A stretch of 6,355 nucleotides of DNA. Source: QHBQ01 sp038230695. Lineage in GTDB: Bacteria; Chloroflexota; Chloroflexia; QHBQ01. The stretch spans positions 1-6,355 of the forward strand of contig JBBRMT010000264.1 of assembly GCA_038230695.1 (NCBI GenBank), written 5' to 3'. The position numbers and the translations under genes were made by a program. Position 1 is the first letter of the stretch; the number at the start of each line of letters is the position of its first letter. Shown piece by piece: positions 1 through 6,144 of this stretch. Below the pieces are notes generated by a model. That model did not search any database, was not told the origin of the DNA, and saw only the letters and a list, made by a program, of their open reading frames with translations.

Positions 1-10
1 AACGTTGGCA

Positions 11-1285
11 ATGACTGCCCGCAGTGAGAACGCTACTGCCGACCTCGGTTTGATGCGTGAACTGAATACCCACATCATCCTCAACCTGATTCGTCAGGAG
101 GGGAGCATTTCGCGGGCGGAGATCGCCAAGCGCACCCAGCTCAGTCGCAGCACGGTGTCGAACATCATCACCGAATTGCTGGAGCAGCAGGTGGTCGCCG
201 AGGCTGGCACTGGCCCTTCGCGGGTGGGTCGTCGCCCGATCATGGTCAACTTCAACTACCAGGCAGGCTACGTGGTTGGCGTGGATCTGGGCGCAAACCA
301 CCTGCTTACTTTGGTTACTGACCTCGAAGGTACGGTGCTGGCCGAAAAAGAGCAGCCAGTAAGCGTCGCGGCGGGGCCAGAGGTGGTGCTACCCGCAATC
401 GTCGCGGCGGTAAACGAGATTGTCTGTCAGGCCAAAGTGGATATGGCGCGGGTGATAGGTGTAGGTGTAGGTGTGCCGGGGCCGCTCGACAACCGCCGTG
501 GTACCCTGGTGATGCCGCCAATTATGCCCGGCTGGCACAACTACAAACTCCAGAGCGGCCTCGAAGAGCGCATCAACAAGCCGATTTATATTGACAACGA
601 TGCTAACCTGGGCGCAATTGGCGAACGCTGGCGCGGCGCGGGCCAGGGCTGCGACCATCTTGCTTACATCAAAGTCGGCACCGGCATTGGCTGCGGCCTG
701 GTCCTTGATGGGCAGATTTATCGCGGCTTTGCCGGGAGCGCGGGCGAGATCGGCCACATGAGCATCGAGGAGGATGGCCCCATCTGCACCTGCGGCAACT
801 ACGGTTGCCTGGAGAGCCTGGCGGGGGGTCAGGCCATCACCCGCGCCGCCCTGGCCGCCAGCAACCGCGCCCACGCGCTGGCTATGCCAGTAGGGGCGCA
901 GGTAGCTAATGGTCGCTACGCGCCGCACCTGCCTACCGCCGAAATGGGCGTGGAGCAGGTAGTGCGTGCTGCGCTCGACGGTGATGCGGTTAGTATCGAG
1001 GTGCTGGCAATGGCGGGGCGGCGCATCGGGGTTGCCATCGCCAACCTGATCAACCTGATCAACCCTGGCCTGGTCATCATCGGCGGCGGCGTTTCCCATG
1101 CTGGTGACTTGCTGCTGGAGCCAATCCGTCAGACCGTAGCGCGTCGCGTCCTGCCGGTAGCCATGCAATATACCCGCATTGTACAGGCCCGACTTGGCCG
1201 CGAGGCGATTGGTATCGGCGCAGCCACCCTGGTTTTGCAACAAAGCTTCAAGAGTCCCGCGCTCAACATCAGCACCCAGTTGTAG
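11..1285 (+). CDS. ROK-family transcriptional repressor (XylR/NagC-like)
   Basis: Probable sugar-responsive DNA-binding repressor of the transporter operon that follows. Numbered from the TTG at 5, residues 20-66 form a winged helix-turn-helix (RAEIAKRTQLSRSTVSNII). Residues about 88-420 are the ROK sugar-kinase-like domain. Seen there: the GVGVGVPGP segment, the catalytic-type NDAN motif (D199), and the ROK zinc motif with H251, C261, C263 and C268 (CTCGNYGCLE). The phosphate-1 loop reads DLGANH (D94-H99) instead of the kinase DxGxT, as in XylR-type repressors, so sugar sensing without phosphorylation is inferred. In-frame starts are TTG at 5 and ATG at 11. I chose the ATG, but the frame is open to the window edge, so the true start could lie upstream. 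At about 424 residues it is slightly long for the family. It is co-oriented with malE, 229 nt upstream. The effector sugar cannot be read from the sequence. Confidence 0.93.
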   Translation: MTARSENATADLGLMRELNTHIILNLIRQEGSISRAEIAKRTQLSRSTVSNIITELLEQQVVAEAGTGPSRVGRRPIMVNFNYQAGYVVGVDLGANHLLTLVTDLEGTVLAEKEQPVSVAAGPEVVLPAIVAAVNEIVCQAKVDMARVIGVGVGVPGPLDNRRGTLVMPPIMPGWHNYKLQSGLEERINKPIYIDNDANLGAIGERWRGAGQGCDHLAYIKVGTGIGCGLVLDGQIYRGFAGSAGEIGHMSIEEDGPICTCGNYGCLESLAGGQAITRAALAASNRAHALAMPVGAQVANGRYAPHLPTAEMGVEQVVRAALDGDAVSIEVLAMAGRRIGVAIANLINLINPGLVIIGGGVSHAGDLLLEPIRQTVARRVLPVAMQYTRIVQARLGREAIGIGAATLVLQQSFKSPALNISTQL

Positions 1286-1433
1286 ATGTTCGCGGCGCTC
1301 CTTATGCTGTTGCTCATAGCTTACCACGATCGATCATTACTTGTTTCAGGAAGGGAAGGTGATGCCGGTTCGCCTGTTTGGGTAGCAGGTGGCAGAAAGA
1401 GTATAGAGTAACAGCAGTAACTACGGCGCGATT

Positions 1434-1455
1434 GGCGGCACGCACCATAGCCGCC
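1434..1455 (+). promoter_or_regulatory. Small dyad (hairpin or operator) upstream of malE
   Basis: GGCGGC at 1434-1439 and GCCGCC at 1450-1455 form a perfect 6-bp inverted repeat with a 10-nt spacer, ending 38 nt before the malE Shine-Dalgarno. It could be a leader hairpin or an operator half-site pair. In GC-rich DNA such a short dyad may also be chance. Confidence 0.25.
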
Positions 1456-1493
1456 GCAACAACCAGTTAAAGTAGATACCAAGTAACCACCTC

Positions 1494-1505
1494 AAAGGAG
1501 GAAGG
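1494..1505 (+). promoter_or_regulatory. Strong Shine-Dalgarno of malE
   Basis: AAAGGAGG at 1494-1501 is an almost full anti-16S match, and a second purine run (AAGG, 1502-1505) follows directly. The first core sits 13 nt from the ATG at 1515 and the second 9 nt. It fixes the malE start and suggests high translation, as expected for a binding protein needed in excess. Confidence 0.8.
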
Positions 1506-1514
1506 AACCAATCC

Positions 1515-3170
1515 ATGCATAAGATGCTAAAAGCTCTCGCCATGCTCGTGATCGCCAGCTTCGTGCTGGCCGCCTGCGGCGGCAGCAGTCCTACTAATAC
1601 GCCAGTGCCACCTGCACCCACCACCGTTCCGGTGGCCGCTGCGACTGCAACTACCGCGATGGTCGCAACCCCGATGATGTCTGCCACCATGGGTACAACC
1701 CCAATGATGTCTGCCACCATGGGTACAACCCCAATGATGTCTGCCACCATGGGTACAACCCCAATGATGTCTGCCACCATGGGTACAACCCCGATGATGT
1801 CTGCCACCATGGGTACAACCCCGATGATGACCGGCACAACTGGCACGGCGATGACCGGCACCGTTACCATGGCGATGACCGCCACTGCAACCGCCGCTGG
1901 CCCCGCTGGCCCGACCAACACGCCCGCGCCGACCGCCACCCCGATCCCGCCAGTATCCTCTAACCCCAACGCCAAGACTACCATTACCCTGTGGACCAAG
2001 GAAGGCGAACCAACCCTCAGTTGGATTGAGGCGCAGGCCAAAGCCTTTAGTGCCGCGCACACAGACGTGAACATCGTAGTGGTTAACAAGGGTGTGGAAG
2101 ATATTAAGGCCCAGTTCCCCACCGCCCTGGCCGCACCGAACGACCCCAGCACCCCTGACTTCCTGTGGACTGTTGGCGACCACATCGGCGTATTCGCCCC
2201 TGGTGGCCTGGTTCTCGATGTAGATACCGCTTTCGGCGCTGGTTACAACAGCAAGTTCCTGCAGCCCGCCCAGGATTCTGCCAAGTACAATGGCAAGAGC
2301 TGGGGCGTGCCTCTCAGCATTGGCAACCACCTGATGCTGCTCTACAACAAGAAGCTCGTTCCCACCGCGCCCAAGACCTTCAACGACCTGATTACCGCGG
2401 CCAAAGCTAACACCAGTGGCAGCGGCAACAATGCCACCTACGGCCTGGTTTACAATCAGACTGAGCCGTTCTGGCTGAATCCGTTCCTCGCTGGCTTCGG
2501 TGGCTGGCCGCTCGCCAACCCCGACAACGCCACCACCGCCACCGGCAAGCTGAACACCCCGGAGATGGTCAAGACCCTACAGTTCCTGCACGACCTCAAG
2601 TTCACCCAGAAGATCATGCCTGCTGAGGCTGACTACAACACCTCTGACCAACTGTTCAAGGACGGCCGCGCTGCCTTCCTGATCAACGGTGACTGGTCAA
2701 TCAGCGGCTACCTGACCGACTCGGTCAAGGCCAAGCTCGATCTGGGCATTGCTCCTCTTCCGCAAATCAACGCCACTGGTGATTGGCCCGCTCCGATGGT
2801 CGCTGGCGTTTACATCATGGTCGGCGCAAACGTGCAGGGCAACGCCGACAAGCTGGCGGCAATCAAGAGCTTCACCGATTACCTGACCTCCACGCCGGTG
2901 CAGGTTGACTTCGCCAAGACCCAGATCCGCCTGCCCTCTACCACTGCAGCCAACGCTGACCCCGGTATCACCGGTGATCCGGTACTATCAGCTGAGTCGG
3001 CGGCATTGCAGCACGGCAAGCCCCAGCCGGTCGTGCCGCAGATGCGCTGTGCCTTCGACGCAGAGAAGACCCCCTTGCAGGACATCATGTCTGACAAGAC
3101 TACTGCCGCTGCTGCCGCTAAGGCGATGCAGGACAGCTACGACACCTGCGCCAAGGACCTCAAGCCGTAA
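1515..3170 (+). CDS. malE: MalE-like sugar-binding lipoprotein of an ABC importer
   Basis: Extracellular solute-binding protein (SBP_bac_1/MalE class) that captures a sugar and delivers it to the MalF/MalG-like permease. Residues 1-20 are a lipoprotein signal peptide with lipobox VLAAC, lipidated Cys C21. Residues 22-152 are a low-complexity Thr/Pro/Met/Ala linker containing a 30-bp minisatellite. The binding domain runs from about 153 to 551. MalE-like stretches include TITLWTKEGEP, KYNGKSWGVPLSIG, LLYNKKLVPTAPKTF, AGFGGW, GRAAFLINGDWSISGYL and LGIAPLPQI. At 551 residues it is much longer than E. coli MalE (about 396), mainly because of the linker. C512 and C545 are the only other cysteines and might form a disulfide. 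The ATG at 1515 is set by a strong ribosome site. The family and role are secure. Maltose or maltodextrin is the likely ligand by operon type, but another oligosaccharide is possible. Confidence 0.92.
   Translation: MHKMLKALAMLVIASFVLAACGGSSPTNTPVPPAPTTVPVAAATATTAMVATPMMSATMGTTPMMSATMGTTPMMSATMGTTPMMSATMGTTPMMSATMGTTPMMTGTTGTAMTGTVTMAMTATATAAGPAGPTNTPAPTATPIPPVSSNPNAKTTITLWTKEGEPTLSWIEAQAKAFSAAHTDVNIVVVNKGVEDIKAQFPTALAAPNDPSTPDFLWTVGDHIGVFAPGGLVLDVDTAFGAGYNSKFLQPAQDSAKYNGKSWGVPLSIGNHLMLLYNKKLVPTAPKTFNDLITAAKANTSGSGNNATYGLVYNQTEPFWLNPFLAGFGGWPLANPDNATTATGKLNTPEMVKTLQFLHDLKFTQKIMPAEADYNTSDQLFKDGRAAFLINGDWSISGYLTDSVKAKLDLGIAPLPQINATGDWPAPMVAGVYIMVGANVQGNADKLAAIKSFTDYLTSTPVQVDFAKTQIRLPSTTAANADPGITGDPVLSAESAALQHGKPQPVVPQMRCAFDAEKTPLQDIMSDKTTAAAAAKAMQDSYDTCAKDLKP
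1668..1829 (+). repeat. 30-bp minisatellite inside malE (Met-rich decapeptide)
   Basis: Five complete tandem copies of a 30-bp unit occupy 1668-1697, 1698-1727, 1728-1757, 1758-1787 and 1788-1817, followed by a 12-nt partial copy. Each encodes TPMMSATMGT (residues 52-101), and the partial encodes TPMM. The only difference among full copies is a silent CCG/CCA at the Pro codon (CCG, CCA, CCA, CCA, CCG). Near-identity at DNA level points to recent expansion by slippage or unequal recombination. The period is a multiple of three, so copy-number change keeps the frame. Degenerate Thr/Met/Gly sequence continues to about residue 125. Confidence 0.97.
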
Positions 3171-3192
3171 GGCTGACAACTCATGACCAAAA

Positions 3193-3224
3193 GGCGGGGG
3201 CTGGATTAACATCCAGTTCCCGCC
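3193..3224 (+). promoter_or_regulatory. 14-bp RNA hairpin after malE
   Basis: The left arm GGCGGGGGCTGGAT (3193-3206) and right arm ATCCAGTTCCCGCC (3211-3224) enclose a 4-nt loop (TAAC). Twelve pairs are Watson-Crick and two are G-U in the plus-strand transcript. On the other strand those two would be C-A mismatches, so the structure is better formed in malEFG mRNA. It starts 22 nt after the malE stop and lacks a T-run, so 3'-end protection of a malE message or attenuation is more likely than simple termination. Confidence 0.7.
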
Positions 3225-3234
3225 ACGAACAGAC

Positions 3235-3270
3235 AGGGGGCGGAGCGGCAACGCCCCGCCCCCTTCTGTT
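3235..3270 (+). terminator. GC-rich hairpin, possible partial terminator malE/malF
   Basis: AGGGGGCGG (3235-3243) pairs perfectly with CCGCCCCCT (3256-3264). Inside it, after one A/C mismatch, GCG (3245-3247) pairs with CGC (3252-3254) around a GCAA tetraloop of the GNRA type. The following TTCTGTTTCC is only moderately T-rich. It probably attenuates transcription into malF or stops 3' exonucleases, giving more malE than malFG message. Full termination is unlikely because malF has no obvious promoter of its own in the short space after it. Confidence 0.6.
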
Positions 3271-3310
3271 TCCTCGGCTCTACTGGCCCCTCAAGAAAGC
3301 GAGGTTGTCC

Positions 3311-4702
3311 ATGTTGACTGGAGCGCAGGTGTTGGACGCGCTGAAGTCCGTCCTTGTCTTCATTGTTGCTTTCCTGGCCTTCGTCGCTCTAATCGAAGGT
3401 CTGCTCTATATCGTGGTCGGTGGAGTGCGTAAAACCAGCCCACTGCGCCTGATCGTGCCGATCGGCGTGGCTGTCGCGGGCTTGCTCTTCATCATCCAAC
3501 GCGGCCCCGATTTTCCCTGGTTTCAGTTCGACCTCGCTTCTGGTTGGTTGCACGTCCTGCTGATGACCATCATGGCTGAGGTAGTCGTCCTCGGACTCTT
3601 GCTCAACGTCAAGGTGCTGGCCCCCATCGGCATCGCGCTGCTGACTATTGCTACCATGTCGCGGATCGGCATTGATAGCGTAAGCGCGGGTGCGGTGGTC
3701 AACAACTCTTTTCTGATTGACGAGTGGCCGTTTATCCTCACGGCGGGCGCGGCTATGTTCCTGCTGATGCTGGGGGCAATCACCCAACCCAGAGTTAGCC
3801 TCGCCTATATGCTGATCGCCCCAGCGGTGATCGCCATCTCCATGCTGGTCGTCTACCCATTCGTCTATACCATCTTCCTGGCCTTCAGCGATGCCTCGGC
3901 TACCTTCCAGTTCCTCCGCTATGGTAAAGCCGAGTACAGCCTGCAACTGGGCTGGGATAACTTCAGCCGCGTCTTCAGCGGCACGCTGCTCTCCGATGGT
4001 AACTCCAGCTTCTGGAATCTGCTGGGCATCACCGTAGCGTGGACCGCCATCAACATTGTCTTCCACGTTAGCGGTGGCATGGGCCTGGCGTTGCTGCTCA
4101 ATCGGGAGATGTCGCGCTGGGGCAAAGCCATCTACCGCACTATCCTGATCCTGCCCTGGGCCATCCCTGGCATCATCGCCATCCTGGCCTTCAGCGGCGA
4201 GTTCAATGGCACCTACGGTTTCATCAACATCATCCTGCGCGACTTGGGCATCAACAACCCGCCAGAGTGGCAGAGCGACCCTAACTTCGCCTTCCTGATG
4301 GTCTGCATCATCAACATCTGGTTGGGTATCCCCTTCATGATGGTCAGTATTCTGGGCGGCTTGCAGAGCATCTCCAAGGAGTTCTACGAGGCAGCGGAGA
4401 TTGACGGGGCAACTGGCTGGCAGCAGTTCCGCAACATCACCCTGCCGCTAATCCAGCCGGTGTTGACCCCGATCGTCATCCTCGGCACCATCTGGACCTT
4501 CAACAACTTCAACGTTATCTACCTGGCCGACCGTCAGGGCAAGACCAATATCCTGGTGACTGCGCTGTACCGCATCTTCGGTGACTTGCGTAACTATCAC
4601 CTGGCCGCCGCTTTCTCGCTGGTTATCTTCATTCTGCTGATGATCTTCGCGGTCGGCTGGATTCGCCTCAACGGCGGGCTGAAAGGAGTGTACGAAAGTT
4701 GA
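3311..4702 (+). CDS. malF: MalF-like ABC sugar permease with extended N-terminus
   Basis: Inner-membrane permease subunit that forms the sugar channel with the MalG-like partner. I chose ATG 3311 (463 residues) because GAGG at 3301-3304 lies 6 nt upstream; TTG at 3305 would leave no spacing. The core permease begins near residue 164 (AYMLIAPAVIAISMLVVYPFVYTIFLAF). The EAA loop that docks the ATPase is YEAAEIDGATGWQQFRNITLP, with E360. The stretches PPEWQSDP, WLGIPFMMVSILGG and FNNFNVIYL strongly resemble E. coli MalF and favour MalF over UgpA-type permeases. Before the core, about 160 residues hold roughly four or five hydrophobic segments (about 11-36, 45-62, 79-101, 105-118, 139-157), so some ten or eleven membrane spans are expected. 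The gene lies 140 nt after malE and overlaps malG by 4 nt. The substrate is inferred from the family. Confidence 0.93.
   Translation: MLTGAQVLDALKSVLVFIVAFLAFVALIEGLLYIVVGGVRKTSPLRLIVPIGVAVAGLLFIIQRGPDFPWFQFDLASGWLHVLLMTIMAEVVVLGLLLNVKVLAPIGIALLTIATMSRIGIDSVSAGAVVNNSFLIDEWPFILTAGAAMFLLMLGAITQPRVSLAYMLIAPAVIAISMLVVYPFVYTIFLAFSDASATFQFLRYGKAEYSLQLGWDNFSRVFSGTLLSDGNSSFWNLLGITVAWTAINIVFHVSGGMGLALLLNREMSRWGKAIYRTILILPWAIPGIIAILAFSGEFNGTYGFINIILRDLGINNPPEWQSDPNFAFLMVCIINIWLGIPFMMVSILGGLQSISKEFYEAAEIDGATGWQQFRNITLPLIQPVLTPIVILGTIWTFNNFNVIYLADRQGKTNILVTALYRIFGDLRNYHLAAAFSLVIFILLMIFAVGWIRLNGGLKGVYES
4682..4688 (+). promoter_or_regulatory. Ribosome site selecting the malG TTG start
   Basis: AAAGGAG lies inside the last codons of malF, 10 nt before the TTG at 4699. 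The next in-frame ATG is 24 nt further on (4723) with no comparable site. This supports TTG as the true start, with coupling through the TTGA overlap. Confidence 0.75.
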
Positions 4703-5649
4703 TTAAGCAACCTACCAGTCAGATGCAAAGCACCCTGGCTCAACCCGCCAACCCACCGCGTACCAGTGTGCGACCCCGCGGCAACTTCTTTCGTGCCACG
4801 CGGGGCGACAGTCCGTTCAAGCGGCTGCTCATCCACCTGGTGCTGATCGGCTACTGCATCATCACCATCTATCCAATCTCGCGCATCATCAGCGTTGCGC
4901 TGCGCCCCGGCAACCAGCTTCTGAGCAGCGACCTCAGCGTAATTCCGGCAGGCGCTAGCCTCAGCAGCTTCGACACGGTGCTGAATGGCCGCCCATTCTA
5001 CGAGTGGATCTTCAACAGCCTGCTGATCACCGTCGCGGTGACGGTCATCGGCCTGGTGCTGGCGGCAACCTCAGCCTACGCCTTCAGCCGCTTCAAGTTC
5101 GTGGGGCGCGGCCCTGGTCTCATCTTTCTGCTCGCCAACCAGATGATCCCCGCCACCATGCTGGTGTTGCCCATCTTCCTGATGCTCTCTCGCCTCGGCC
5201 TGACCCAGCACTATGAGGGCATCATCTTCGCCTATTCGGTGAGCGCAGTGCCGTTCAGCGTCTGGATCCTGAAGGGCTACTACGATACCATCCCACAGGA
5301 TCTGGAAGAAGCCGCGCAGGTGGACGGCACCACCAAGCTAGGGGCATTCTGGCGGGTGATCGTGCCGCTTTCTACGCCCGCGCTGGCGATTGCCGCCTTG
5401 TTCAACTTTACCCAGGCGTGGAACGAGTACCTGCTTGCCAGCCTGATCTTCAACCACAACGACCGCACCACCGGGCAGCAGATCACCACCTGGCCGGTTG
5501 GCCTCAACACCATGCTCGGCCAGTTCAACAGCGAGTGGGGCAACTTCGCCGCCGCCTCGGTGATGGTCGCCATCCCGGTGATGATCCTGTTCCTCTACAG
5601 CTCCAAGTGGCTGATCGGCGGTCTGACCCTCGGCGGAGTCAAAGGCTGA
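4699..5649 (+). CDS. malG: MalG-like ABC sugar permease
   Basis: Second inner-membrane permease subunit, partner of the MalF-like protein. At 316 residues it is close to E. coli MalG (296), plus a polar N-terminal tail of about 40 residues rich in Pro, Arg and Thr. Six hydrophobic spans are visible at about 43-66, 105-128, 139-162, 173-193, 226-249 and 284-307. The EAA loop that contacts the ATPase is LEEAAQVDGTTKLGAFWRVIVPLS (E204). Other family marks are AYAFSRFKF, the WILKGYYDTIP segment, WGNFAAASVM and the C-terminal GGLTLGGVKG, nearly the same as the E. coli MalG end. It begins at TTG 4699, whose bases overlap the malF stop (TTGA), and is served by the ribosome site at 4682-4688. It is the last gene of the operon. 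No ATPase gene follows, so an unlinked MalK/MsiK-type protein must energise the importer. Confidence 0.94.
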   Translation: MIKQPTSQMQSTLAQPANPPRTSVRPRGNFFRATRGDSPFKRLLIHLVLIGYCIITIYPISRIISVALRPGNQLLSSDLSVIPAGASLSSFDTVLNGRPFYEWIFNSLLITVAVTVIGLVLAATSAYAFSRFKFVGRGPGLIFLLANQMIPATMLVLPIFLMLSRLGLTQHYEGIIFAYSVSAVPFSVWILKGYYDTIPQDLEEAAQVDGTTKLGAFWRVIVPLSTPALAIAALFNFTQAWNEYLLASLIFNHNDRTTGQQITTWPVGLNTMLGQFNSEWGNFAAASVMVAIPVMILFLYSSKWLIGGLTLGGVKG

Positions 5650-5721
5650 TTGCAGATTGTAGATTGTAGATTGTAGATTGTAGATTGTAGATTGTAGATT
5701 GTAGATTGTAGATTGTAGATT
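5648..5721 (+). repeat. Heptanucleotide array (GATTGTA)n at the malG stop
   Basis: Nine exact tandem copies of GATTGTA fill 5655-5717. One variant unit, GATTGCA (5648-5654), precedes them and shares bases with the malG TGA stop. A partial GATT (5718-5721) ends the array. Consecutive units create TAG every 7 nt, and because 7 and 3 share no factor, all three plus-strand frames meet a stop within about 21 nt. The complementary strand has no stops in the array. Such arrays are prone to length change by slippage. Confidence 0.97.
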
Positions 5722-5726
5722 AAGAT

Positions 5727-5763
5727 GATGCACCCTAGCTGGTTGGCCGGGGTGCATCGCTTT
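5727..5763 (+). terminator. Candidate terminator of the malEFG operon
   Basis: GATGCACCC (5727-5735) and GGGTGCATC (5750-5758) form a perfect 9-bp inverted repeat, extended by a possible T-G pair, around a loop of about 12-14 nt. A short GCTTT follows. The position about 80 nt after malG, with nothing else to transcribe on this strand, supports a terminator. The weak T-tract and large loop are against a strong intrinsic one. The dyad could also serve the opposite transcript. Confidence 0.55.
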
Positions 5764-5785
5764 GGGCGGTTTAGGCGCGGTTAGC

Positions 5786-5820
5786 CAACGGATTGTGGCA
5801 ACGGATTGTGACAATGGATA
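5786..5820 (+). repeat. Short 13-bp tandem repeat
   Basis: CAACGGATTGTGG (5786-5798) is followed directly by CAACGGATTGTGA (5799-5811) and a degenerate partial CAATGGATA (5812-5820). Its GGATTGT core resembles the neighbouring heptamer unit, perhaps by common origin. No function is evident. Confidence 0.75.
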
Positions 5821-5841
5821 AACAGATAAAGCGGATTGACA

Positions 5842-5893
5842 GCGTAGGGGCGGGCGGCCGCCCGCCCAGGTGCAAATGCAACCCTGCTCATCG
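5842..5893. repeat. 52-bp palindromic repeat, copy 1 (REP-like)
   Basis: First of two identical 52-bp copies, running from GCGTAGGGG to CTGCTCATCG. It contains the loopless 20-bp perfect palindrome GGGCGGGCGGCCGCCCGCCC at 5848-5867, followed by AGGTGCAAATGCAACC. As RNA or single-stranded DNA either strand could fold, so it could act as a bidirectional transcription block between convergent genes. Its form suggests a dispersed REP/MITE-like chromosomal element, which one window cannot prove. Confidence 0.9.
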
Positions 5894-5908
5894 CAACTAC
5901 CAACGCTT

Positions 5909-5960
5909 GCGTAGGGGCGGGCGGCCGCCCGCCCAGGTGCAAATGCAACCCTGCTCATCG
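5909..5960. repeat. 52-bp palindromic repeat, copy 2 (REP-like)
   Basis: Identical over all 52 bases to the copy at 5842-5893, in the same orientation, with a 15-nt spacer (period 67). The palindrome is at 5915-5934. Absence of any difference points to a very recent duplication or continuing conversion between copies. Confidence 0.9.
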
Positions 5961-5983
5961 TCAGATAAATGGTGAAGAGCTAT

Positions 5984-6044
5984 GTGCTTTCGATAAACAT
6001 GAGCGTAAGTTCGCCACGGGGCGGCGCCCCCATCCCCCGATAAC
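5984..6044. repeat. 61-bp direct repeat, copy 1
   Basis: Runs from GTGCTTTCGATAAACATGA to CGATAAC and matches the copy at 6058-6118 at 53 of 61 positions by my count, without gaps. It carries a small hairpin GGGGC-GGC-GCCCC at 6018-6030. All differences between copies fall outside the 5-bp stem. Confidence 0.85.
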
Positions 6045-6057
6045 ACTTCGCGCCAAC

Positions 6058-6118
6058 GTGCTTTCGATAAACATGAACGTAAGTTCAGCACGGGGCTGCG
6101 CCCCCAACCCTCAGTAAC
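6058..6118. repeat. 61-bp direct repeat, copy 2
   Basis: Diverged second copy, 74 nt from the first. The hairpin is GGGGC-TGC-GCCCC at 6092-6104, with one change in the loop and none in the stem. The first 19 bases are identical to copy 1. The greater divergence than in the 52-bp pair indicates an older duplication. Confidence 0.85.
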
Positions 6119-6144
6119 TGGGCGGCAGTAGCAGCTTACGGCAA

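Larger units (their letters stand above)
1286..1514 (+). promoter_or_regulatory. Leader region between the ROK gene and malE
   Basis: This 229-nt gap has no convincing gene and is where a promoter and repressor operator for malEFG would be expected. TATAGA at 1402-1407 is a possible -10 box, but no good -35 stands 16-18 nt upstream. The palindrome GATCGATC (1328-1335) and three copies of AGTAAC (1407-1412, 1416-1421, 1482-1487) are the only other short repeats I see. A dyad GGCGGC/GCCGCC (1434-1439 and 1450-1455) lies in the presumed leader. No U-tract terminator is visible after the ROK gene, so read-through from it into malE is possible. Confidence 0.35.

Noticed and set aside
461..482. GGTGTA short tandem repeat in the ROK gene
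   Set aside because: It simply encodes the conserved GVGVGVPGP glycine-rich segment of ROK proteins.
1038..1064. AACCTGATC tandem repeat in the ROK gene
   Set aside because: It encodes NLINLINPG, a conserved ROK-family stretch, so protein constraint explains it.
389..1327. Long antisense open frame over the ROK gene
   Set aside because: It is a shadow of GC-rich codon use on the real strand; no ribosome site, and the translation has no recognisable domain.
1421..2330. Long antisense open frames across malE, including repeat-derived proteins
   Set aside because: The 30-bp period keeps any stop-free frame open through the minisatellite, which lengthens spurious frames. The sense strand encodes a clear lipoprotein.
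3389..4066. Antisense open frame within malF
   Set aside because: It lies entirely under a well-supported permease, with a highly charged composition typical of reverse-read hydrophobic codons.
5338..5958. Minus-strand open frame covering the GATTGTA array and the 52-bp repeats
   Set aside because: The product is a translation of repeats (repeated STIYNLQ and similar) running into antisense malG; no ribosome site.
5842..5960. CRISPR-like repeat pair
   Set aside because: Only two copies with a 15-nt spacer, and a 52-bp unit with an internal 20-bp palindrome; spacing and number do not fit a CRISPR array.
5823..5969. CAGATAAA direct repeats flanking the 52-bp pair, as a target-site duplication
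   Set aside because: Eight bases recur easily by chance in this region, and the repeats do not sit directly at the element edges.
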